A stretch of 11,677 nucleotides of DNA, taken from NCBI GenBank assembly GCA_023422695.1, contig JAFAGN010000007.1, positions 1-11,677 of the forward strand, written 5' to 3'. The DNA is from Pseudomonadota bacterium (GTDB taxonomy: Bacteria; Pseudomonadota; Alphaproteobacteria; Sphingomonadales; Sphingomonadaceae). Positions 6,940-11,677 of the stretch are shown here, in pieces. A program made the translations under genes and the position numbers. A model generated the notes under the pieces. The model was not told the DNA's origin. It searched no databases and worked only from the letters and a program-made list of their open reading frames with translations. Position 1 is the stretch's first letter. Each line of letters begins with the position of its first letter.

Positions 6940-7509
6940 ATGGTCCGGCCCACGCAGACATGTTCCATCACCGCTGCTGCCGCGCTGGCCTTGTCATTGT
7001 CGGCCTGTGCCGGGAATAACTTTCGCCCGGTCGCCGACACCCCGGTGCGTGTCGGCCCGGCTTACACCATCCGCGGGACGACCTATGTCCCCGCCGCGGC
7101 GCCGACCTATGACGCGGTGGGCTATGCCAGCTGGTACGGCAGCGAGTCGGGCAATCGCACCGCCAACGGCGAACAATTTCGCCCCGGCTGGATCACCGCC
7201 GCGCACACTACGCTGCCGCTGCCGACCTATGTCGAGGTGACCGCGCTCGACACCGGGCGGCGGATCATCGTGCGCGTCAACGACCGCGGGCCGTTTGCGC
7301 TGGGACGGATCATCGATCTGTCGGCGGGCGCGGCCGAACAATTGGGTATCAAGGCGCAGGGCCATGCCGCGGTGCGGGTGCGGCGGGTCGAACCGTCGGA
7401 CAAGGACCGCGAGCGGCTGCGCAAGGGCAAGCCCGCCGCCGCGCTGGCGCCGCTATCGGCTCGCGAATTGCAACGGCTGCGCGAGCGGTTACCGGCCAAG
7501 CCCCGGTGA
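6940..7509 (+). CDS. RlpA-family septal ring lytic transglycosylase-like lipoprotein
   Basis: A 189-aa envelope lipoprotein. A signal peptide (1-22) ends in the lipobox LSAC with Cys23 as lipidation site. A double-psi beta-barrel domain spans about 62-150: YASWYG, a TANGEQF block with Glu78, ITAAHTTLPL with His89, and VNDRGPF with Asp115. The Glu-His-Asp spacing (11 and 26) equals what I recall for the catalytic residues of P. aeruginosa RlpA, which cleaves naked glycan strands at the septum. A basic, helical tail (151-189) replaces the SPOR domain of longer RlpA proteins, so septal targeting by denuded glycans is not expected. It lies 4 nt after the SAM-fold gene and is the last gene of the operon, with no functional link to arginine use that I can see. 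Confidence 0.88.
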   Translation: MVRPTQTCSITAAAALALSLSACAGNNFRPVADTPVRVGPAYTIRGTTYVPAAAPTYDAVGYASWYGSESGNRTANGEQFRPGWITAAHTTLPLPTYVEVTALDTGRRIIVRVNDRGPFALGRIIDLSAGAAEQLGIKAQGHAAVRVRRVEPSDKDRERLRKGKPAAALAPLSARELQRLRERLPAKPR

Positions 7510-7544
7510 CCGGCGCCGCTTAACCATCTTTGGCCCTTCCCATT

Positions 7545-7574
7545 TTGTCGGATTAACTTACAGTTTACCATAAG
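7545..7574 (+). promoter_or_regulatory. Weak candidate housekeeping promoter
   Basis: TTGTCG (7545-7550) is followed after 17-18 nt by CCATAAG, inside the only A+T-rich patch of the gap before the small membrane protein. It would give a leader of about 50 nt. It is a poor match and is offered only as a second possible start for the gene at 7634, next to the much stronger sigma-54 site. Confidence 0.2.
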
Positions 7575-7604
7575 CGCGCGGCAGCAAATCCTGCTTTTGC
7601 GCCG

Positions 7605-7621
7605 CTGGCACGGCTCTTGCT
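7605..7621 (+). promoter_or_regulatory. Sigma-54 (RpoN) promoter, perfect -24/-12 match
   Basis: The sequence CTGGCACGGCTCTTGCT matches the RpoN consensus YTGGCACG-N4-TTGCW at every defined position: GG at 7607-7608 (-24) and GC at 7619-7620 (-12). It is in a true intergenic gap and in the direction of the downstream gene. The predicted transcription start is about 7631-7632, only two or three bases before the ATG at 7634, so the message would be almost leaderless. Transcription would need an enhancer-binding activator; no clear activator site is visible in 7510-7600. Confidence 0.75.
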
Positions 7622-7633
7622 GAGTAAACTGCG

Positions 7634-7876
7634 ATGTTGAAAAAACTCGGACGCCTGTTCGTCATCAAGACCCGCTTTGAAGCGTGCCTGATCATTTATG
7701 CGCTGGCGGTCGGCGCCATGGCGCGCGGCAGCGCCTATCTGCACGAATATCCGGGCGTCGGCGGGCAGTTGCTGCTGATCGCGTGCAGCGGCGCAGTATT
7801 TCTGGCGGGGGCGAAGATTTTCGACTGCCTGCGTTATGAACAGGCGGCGGCAGCGGCAGCAAAACAGGCCGACTGA
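7634..7876 (+). CDS. Small two-helix membrane protein, unknown function
   Basis: An 80-aa protein that I recognise only as a conserved-looking sphingomonad type. The basic N-terminus (MLKKLGRLFVIKTR) is followed by one membrane helix at about 15-35 (FEACLIIYALAVGAMARGSA) and a second at about 43-64 (GGQLLLIACSGAVFLAGAKI). The C-terminus is short and Ala-rich. By the positive-inside rule both ends should be cytoplasmic, with a short loop (HEYPGVG) outside. No ribosome site is evident, but a perfect sigma-54 promoter ends 12 nt before the start. The PhaZ-like gene starts 48 nt after its stop and is probably co-transcribed. The start is fixed by the need to keep helix 1; the next Met is inside it. 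Confidence 0.75.
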   Translation: MLKKLGRLFVIKTRFEACLIIYALAVGAMARGSAYLHEYPGVGGQLLLIACSGAVFLAGAKIFDCLRYEQAAAAAAKQAD

Positions 7877-7924
7877 ACGCCTGCGGTCTTTCGGATGTCA
7901 CCCGGATATGCCAAGGCCGGTGGC

Positions 7925-8680
7925 ATGAGCAGGATCAGCGGCCGCCCCGCCATCAGCACCGAACATGTCTATGGGCTGACGCTGCGCGTCGCGCGTTGGC
8001 GCGTTGGCGCAGCGGGTACACCGCTGTTGTTCCTGAACGGGATCGGCGCCGACATCGGCGCCGCGGCGCCGCTGCTGGCGCAGGTTCATGGCCGCGAGGT
8101 GTGGACGCTCGACATGCCCGGCGTCGGTTCGTCGCCCGATGCGCTCCTGCCCTATGCCGCACCGACGATCGCCGCCGTGGTCATGGAAATCGCCGACCGC
8201 TTTGGCCACCGGCTCATCGACCTCGCCGGTTTCAGCTGGGGCGGCGCCTTGGCGCAGCAGATCGCGGTCCAGTTTCCGGGGCGGGTTCGCCGTCTGGTGC
8301 TGATGGCGACGACCCCGGTGATGGGCGCACCGGGGATCGGGTGGACCGCGCTGTTCGACGACGACATGCAGGCCAGCGGGCTCAAGATCCAGACCGCGAC
8401 GCCGCTCGGCATCGCTTATCAGACTGCGGCGATGGCGGGGTGGACCAGCGCGGCGTATCTGCCGGGGCTGAAAAATCTGCCGACGCTGGTGTTGATGGGC
8501 GAGCGCGACGGCGTGATGCCCGCCTGCTATGGTCAGATGCTCGCCAGCCTGATCGACGGCGCGGTGCTGGAGATGGTGCCGGGATCGCACCTGTTCCCCT
8601 TTACCCACGCCGCTGCCGTCGCGGCGCGGATCAGCGCGTTTCTGGACGCGTCGGGAGCGGCACAACAAGCCGCCGCTTGA
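7925..8680 (+). CDS. PhaZ-like alpha/beta hydrolase (PHA depolymerase family)
   Basis: A 251-aa cytoplasmic alpha/beta hydrolase. Oxyanion-side motif LNGIGA (37-42), DMPGVGSS, nucleophile Ser104 in GFSWGGALAQQ, Asp195 in MGERDGVMP and His222 in PGSHLF form the triad. LNGIGA, the Trp in the nucleophile elbow, GALAQQ and a later GWTS block are the hallmarks of intracellular medium-chain-length PHA depolymerases of Pseudomonas (~283 aa). The segment between strand 6 and GWTS, which forms the lid, is roughly 30 residues shorter here, so substrate may differ; a generic ester or lactone hydrolase is the alternative. ATG 7925 is preferred because AAGG lies 8 nt upstream; ATG 7895 would add 10 residues and has no ribosome site. 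It overlaps the convergent hydrolase by 50 nt. Confidence 0.82.
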   Translation: MSRISGRPAISTEHVYGLTLRVARWRVGAAGTPLLFLNGIGADIGAAAPLLAQVHGREVWTLDMPGVGSSPDALLPYAAPTIAAVVMEIADRFGHRLIDLAGFSWGGALAQQIAVQFPGRVRRLVLMATTPVMGAPGIGWTALFDDDMQASGLKIQTATPLGIAYQTAAMAGWTSAAYLPGLKNLPTLVLMGERDGVMPACYGQMLASLIDGAVLEMVPGSHLFPFTHAAAVAARISAFLDASGAAQQAAA

Positions 8681-9674
8681 GGAAGTCCGCGATTGCCGCA
8701 GCGGTCGCATCGGGATCCTCTTCCATCGGCAAATGGCCGATGTTCTTGAGCAGGATGACTTCGGACCCCGCGATGCGTTCGTGAAAGCTCTGCGCCGCGC
8801 TGGGATTGATCAACCGATCCTTGTCACCGAACAGGATCAGCGTCGGCGCATTGATCTGGCCGATCTGCGCCGCCATCGCCGGTTCGCGGCCCAGCCGCGC
8901 GCGCAGCACCGTCGCCTCGCGATTGCCGGGAAAGCGCAGCAGCTCCCAATAACGGTCGATCATTGCATCATCGACGATTCCCTGTTTCGCGACCGAACCG
9001 CGCAGCGACTGTTCGACCAGCGTCCGCGGGGTTATCTGCGTCGCAAGCCAGCGTCCGGCGGGATATTTCAGGATGCGAAAGCCGACGTTCGATTCGGGGG
9101 CTTTCTCCCCTTTGCGCAGCGGCATCCCCGCGGCGTCGAGAAGCAGCAGCGCATCGACGCGGCCCGGCTGCGCCAGCGCGTAACGCCACGCGACCCAGCC
9201 GCCCATCGAATTGCCGCCAAGGATGAAATGATCAAGCCCGAGCTTGGCCGCGACGACGTCGACCGCCGCCGCCATACCGTCGGCGCCATAATCCTTGTCG
9301 GGGGTGCCGCCGGTCAGCCCGTGTCCCGGCAGGTCGAGCGTGACGACGCGATAGTCATCACCCAGCCGCTGCACCAGCGGTTCCCACGTATGGAGGCTGC
9401 TGTTCGACCCGTGGAGCAGGATGATCGCGGGTCCGCCGCGCTGCCCCTGATCGCGGTAATGGATGCGCTGTCCCGCTGGTCCCGCGACAAAGGCGCCGGC
9501 GGGTCCGCTATATTTGGCGATCATCGCGTCGCGGTCGGTGTCCGATGTCCGCAGCGCGAGAAAGATGGCGATGATCGCGACGAGTACGGCAAGCGGGATC
9601 AGCACGCGCTTGCGCCGGAACAACGGACGCCGCGGCGGCGGCGGGTCGAAATCTTCGTCGTCGATCGTCATCAC
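8631..9674 (-). CDS. Membrane-anchored alpha/beta hydrolase
   Basis: A 347-aa protein with an acidic, Pro-rich cytoplasmic N-terminus (1-19), basic RRKR, one membrane helix at 24-41 (VLIPLAVLVAIIAIFLAL), then a periplasmic-facing alpha/beta hydrolase domain. Motifs: LLHGSNSS (oxyanion, 86-93), LDLPGHGLTGG, nucleophile Ser156 in GGNSMGGWVAW, Asp286 in FGDKDRLINP and His314 in NIGHLPMEEDP. It belongs to the broad S33/haloalkane dehalogenase-like group; the substrate cannot be told. A GAGGGGGG run 6-7 nt before the first ATG fixes the start (two consecutive ATGs; either could be used). It is 57 nt downstream of the MHS transporter on the same strand, so transporter and hydrolase may be co-expressed. 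The last 17 codons overlap the convergent PhaZ-like gene. Confidence 0.87.
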   Translation of the reverse strand: MMTIDDEDFDPPPPRRPLFRRKRVLIPLAVLVAIIAIFLALRTSDTDRDAMIAKYSGPAGAFVAGPAGQRIHYRDQGQRGGPAIILLHGSNSSLHTWEPLVQRLGDDYRVVTLDLPGHGLTGGTPDKDYGADGMAAAVDVVAAKLGLDHFILGGNSMGGWVAWRYALAQPGRVDALLLLDAAGMPLRKGEKAPESNVGFRILKYPAGRWLATQITPRTLVEQSLRGSVAKQGIVDDAMIDRYWELLRFPGNREATVLRARLGREPAMAAQIGQINAPTLILFGDKDRLINPSAAQSFHERIAGSEVILLKNIGHLPMEEDPDATAAAIADFLKRRLVVPLPTRPETR

Positions 9675-9690
9675 ACGCCCCCCTCAAGGC

Positions 9691-9721
9691 CGCGGCGAAC
9701 CTAGCGTGCGAACGCGCCGCG
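9691..9721 (-). other. GC-rich hairpin between transporter and hydrolase genes
   Basis: CGCGGCG (9691-9697) and CGCCGCG (9715-9721) are perfectly complementary 7-nt arms around a 17-nt loop, in the 57-nt gap between the transporter stop and the hydrolase start. There is no T-run after it in the minus direction. It could be a partial attenuator or a processing site that sets different levels for the two genes. Chance is possible at this GC content. Confidence 0.25.
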
Positions 9722-9731
9722 TCAATGCGCG

Positions 9732-11396
9732 CTATTCGTGGATCGGACGGCGAAAGGTTTCGGGAAGCAGGAACAGCCCGATGACGACGGTCAGCGCCGC
9801 GACGACGACCGGATACCATAGGCCGTAATAGATATTGCCCGTCGCGGCGACCATCGCGAAGGCCGTCGTTGGCAGGAAGCCGCCGAACCAGCCGTTGCCG
9901 ATATGATAGGGCAGCGACATCGCGGTATAGCGGATGCGGCTGGGGAACAGCTCGACCAGCAGCGCCGCGATCGGCCCGTAAACCATCGTCACCAGCAACA
10001 CGAGGTAGAAGAGGATCGCGACGACGAGCGGCTTGTTGATCGCGGCGGGGTCGGCTTTCTTGGGATAACCGGCATTCGTCAGCGCCTGCTCGAGATCGGC
10101 ACGAAAGGCCGCGATCGCGCCAGCACGATCGTCCTCGGCCAACCGCCAGGGATCGGGCGCCGCCAGAACGCGCGAGCCGATGCGCACACGCGCGGGATCG
10201 CCGGTCATGCGTTCGCGGGTGAAGGCGGTGTAGCTGGCGCCTGCCTTGGCCAGCGTCGATTTGATGATGTCGCAGCCGCTGCTTTCGAACTTGTTGCGTC
10301 CGATCGGGTCGAACTGGAACGAGCAGGCGCCGGGGTCGGCGGCCATGATCACCGCCGCATTCTGTTGCGCCTTCGCCATTGCCGGGTTGGCCGCGCTGGT
10401 CAGCATCTGGAACGCCGGGAAATAGGTGAGCGCAGCGAGCGCGCAGCCGGCGAGGATGATCGGCTTGCGCCCGATCTTGTCGCTGAGCCAGCCGAACAGG
10501 ATGAAGAAGGGGGTGCCGAGCGCGAGCGCGATGGCAATCAATATGTTCGCGGTTGCGCCGTCGACCTTCAGCGTCTTTTCGAGGAAGAACAGCGCATAAA
10601 ATTGTCCCGAATACCAGACCACCGCCTGCCCCGCGACCGCGCCGAACAGCGCGACGAGCACCCATTTGAGGTTGGCCCAGCGGCCGAAGGCTTCGGTCAG
10701 CGGCGCCTTCGACGTCGTCCCCTCGTCCTTCATCTGCTTGAACACCGGGCTTTCTTCGAGCTGGAGCCGGATCCACAGCGACACGCCGAGCAGGATGACC
10801 GAGATCAGGAACGGGATGCGCCAGCCCCACTCGGCGAAGGCCGTCTCGCCGATCAAGGTGCGGATGGTGATGACGACGCCGAGCGCCGCGAACAGCCCGA
10901 GCGTTGCGGTGGTCTGGATGAAGCTGGTGAAGAGGCCGCGTTTGCCCTCGGGCGCATGTTCGGCCACGTAAGTTGCCGCGCCGCCATATTCGCCGCCGAG
11001 CGCCAGTCCCTGGAGCAGCCGCAGGATCACCAGGAGGATCGGCGCCGCGACGCCGATCGACGCATAGTTTGGCAGCACCCCGACGAGGAACGTCGACGCG
11101 CCCATCAGGCCCATGGTGACGAGGAAGGTGTTCTTGCGCCCGACCAGATCGCCGATGCGGCCGAACACCAGCGCCCCGAACGGCCGCACCGCAAAACCCG
11201 CGGCAAAGGCTGCGAGTGCAAAGATGAAGCCGGTGGTTTCGTTGACGCCCGAGAAAAACTGCGCCGAGATAACGGTCGCGAGCAGGCCGTAGAGGTAGAA
11301 ATCATACCATTCGAACACGGTGCCGAGCGAGGATGCAAGGATGACCTTGCGTTCGCTTTGGCGGGTGTCGATGGTTGCCGCGACTTGCTCGGTCAT
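9732..11396 (-). CDS. MFS transporter of the metabolite:H+ symporter (MHS) family
   Basis: A 554-aa inner-membrane secondary transporter; MHS members (ProP, KgtP, ShiA) import organic acids, osmolytes or aromatic acids with protons. Twelve hydrophobic helices can be placed. Family motifs are SLGTVFEWYDFYLYG (helix 1), GRIGDLVGRK after helix 2, LQGLALGGEYGGAATYVAEH (helix 4) and the second-half repeat GWLSDKIGRKP after helix 8. Between helices 9 and 10, residues ~330-455 form a large hydrophilic insert predicted to be periplasmic, with Cys358 and Cys375; ordinary MHS proteins are ~430-450 aa. The start MTEQVAATID is chosen because a purine-rich GGGGGAAGAGA directly precedes it; an upstream extension to 11450 is translated hairpin-repeat sequence (ALRQAQGE). 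Substrate is unknown. Confidence 0.92.
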   Translation of the reverse strand: MTEQVAATIDTRQSERKVILASSLGTVFEWYDFYLYGLLATVISAQFFSGVNETTGFIFALAAFAAGFAVRPFGALVFGRIGDLVGRKNTFLVTMGLMGASTFLVGVLPNYASIGVAAPILLVILRLLQGLALGGEYGGAATYVAEHAPEGKRGLFTSFIQTTATLGLFAALGVVITIRTLIGETAFAEWGWRIPFLISVILLGVSLWIRLQLEESPVFKQMKDEGTTSKAPLTEAFGRWANLKWVLVALFGAVAGQAVVWYSGQFYALFFLEKTLKVDGATANILIAIALALGTPFFILFGWLSDKIGRKPIILAGCALAALTYFPAFQMLTSAANPAMAKAQQNAAVIMAADPGACSFQFDPIGRNKFESSGCDIIKSTLAKAGASYTAFTRERMTGDPARVRIGSRVLAAPDPWRLAEDDRAGAIAAFRADLEQALTNAGYPKKADPAAINKPLVVAILFYLVLLVTMVYGPIAALLVELFPSRIRYTAMSLPYHIGNGWFGGFLPTTAFAMVAATGNIYYGLWYPVVVAALTVVIGLFLLPETFRRPIHE

Positions 11397-11407
11397 TCTC
11401 TTCCCCC

Positions 11408-11491
11408 ATTCGCCCTGAGCCTGTCGAAGGGCCGTTCTTCTTTCAGCCACGCTAAAGGAAAGAACGGTGCTTCGACAAGCTCAGCACAAAC
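11408..11491. repeat. Inverted pair of REP-like hairpins (copies B1 and B2)
   Basis: B1 (11412-11432) has stem GCCCT/AGGGC around loop GAGCCTGTCGA. B2 (11467-11487) is in the opposite orientation; read on the minus strand it has stem GTGCT/AGCAC around loop GAGCTTGTCGA. The two units together form a long inverted repeat, arms 11415-11439 and 11460-11484, with further imperfect pairing inward and a short loop. The pair lies between the transporter start and the helicase-like stop, so it could end the upstream transcript or sit in the transporter's leader. Such paired units are typical of REP/BIME-type intergenic repeats. Confidence 0.75.
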
Positions 11492-11515
11492 GGCAAAAGA
11501 GAATAATTTACCGCA

Positions 11516-11677
11516 TCAGCCGACGCGCTTCACCGCACCCTTGTGTGCGCCGACGCTTTTGTTGCGCGGGCGGAAGCGGCGCTTGCGCTGGCCTTCGGCG
11601 CCTTCGCCCGCTGCGCCGTCGCGGCGCGGGCCGCGTTCGCCCTGCGGCTTGGCGCCGCCGCGGCCACGATGCGCTTC
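11516..11677 (-). CDS. C-terminal tail of a probable DEAD-box RNA helicase (partial)
   Basis: Only the last 53 codons and the TGA stop are in the window; the gene continues past the right edge. The tail is strongly basic and low in complexity: Gly/Arg-rich (HRGRGGAKPQGERGPRRDG), then KRRFRPRN and a final SVGAHKGAVKRVG. Unstructured RG-rich tails ending in a GAHKGAV-type peptide are what I recall from RhlE-like DEAD-box helicases of alphaproteobacteria, where they bind RNA non-specifically. No helicase motif itself is visible, so other RNA-binding or ribosome-associated proteins remain possible. Confidence 0.55.
   Translation of the reverse strand, partial: EAHRGRGGAKPQGERGPRRDGAAGEGAEGQRKRRFRPRNKSVGAHKGAVKRVG

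Noticed and set aside
7895..7924. Ten extra N-terminal codons for the PhaZ-like hydrolase
   Set aside because: There is no ribosome site before ATG 7895, whereas AAGG lies 8 nt before ATG 7925. The longer form cannot be fully excluded.
11397..11450. 18-codon N-terminal extension of the MHS transporter
   Set aside because: It is translated REP-like repeat sequence, and a purine-rich ribosome site directly precedes the ATG at 11396.
1..11677. Search for a CRISPR array, IS element, tRNA/rRNA or a novel defence cluster
   Set aside because: No regularly spaced repeats, transposase, tRNA cloverleaf or defence-gene cassette is visible; the WYL-like protein alone is not enough to suggest a defence system.

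Overview
The window is GC-rich, fully coding DNA from an alphaproteobacterium. The protein set (malate synthase G, AstA/AstB with an M20 hydrolase, a SpeE-like protein, an RlpA lipoprotein, a PhaZ-like hydrolase and an MHS transporter), the tight gene packing, an apparently leaderless start and the dispersed hairpin repeats at both ends best fit a Sphingomonadaceae member such as Sphingopyxis or Sphingomonas. That placement is from recognition, not from a search. I see no phage, IS element, CRISPR array, tRNA or rRNA.

Layout. (1) 1-101: short intergenic stretch with one hairpin repeat. (2) 102-2195, minus: glcB, malate synthase G, the malate-forming step of the glyoxylate shunt. (3) 2196-2410: divergent intergenic region with an imperfect 23-bp dyad. 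(4) 2411-2710, plus: a stand-alone WYL-like small protein. (5) 2800-7509, plus: a compact five-gene run with joints of 4 nt or less: M20/CPG2-type hydrolase, astA, astB, a spermidine-synthase-like SAM-fold protein and an RlpA-type lipoprotein. The first three look like a catabolic arginine succinyltransferase (AST) module, with the M20 enzyme placed to act as a non-orthologous substitute for AstE. (6) 7510-7633: A+T-richer intergenic region ending in a consensus-perfect sigma-54 promoter almost touching the next start codon. (7) 7634-8680, plus: a two-helix small membrane protein and a PHA-depolymerase-like alpha/beta hydrolase, probably both under that promoter. (8) 8631-11396, minus: an MHS-type MFS transporter followed 57 nt downstream by a membrane-anchored alpha/beta hydrolase, whose 3' end overlaps the PhaZ-like gene tail-to-tail by 50 nt. 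(9) 11408-11491: an inverted pair of repeats of the same type as in (1). (10) 11516-11677, minus: the basic Gly/Arg-rich C-terminal tail of a gene cut by the window edge, probably a DEAD-box RNA helicase.

The themes are carbon and nitrogen scavenging: acetate/C2 assimilation (GlcB), arginine as nitrogen source (AST), storage-polymer or ester turnover under a nitrogen-type sigma factor, and organic-acid or osmolyte-type uptake (MHS). The genes are mostly recognisable housekeeping and accessory metabolism. The parts that deserve a second look are the M20-for-AstE substitution, the sigma-54 promoter with an almost leaderless small membrane protein, the large periplasmic insert in the transporter, and the repeats with co-varying stems.
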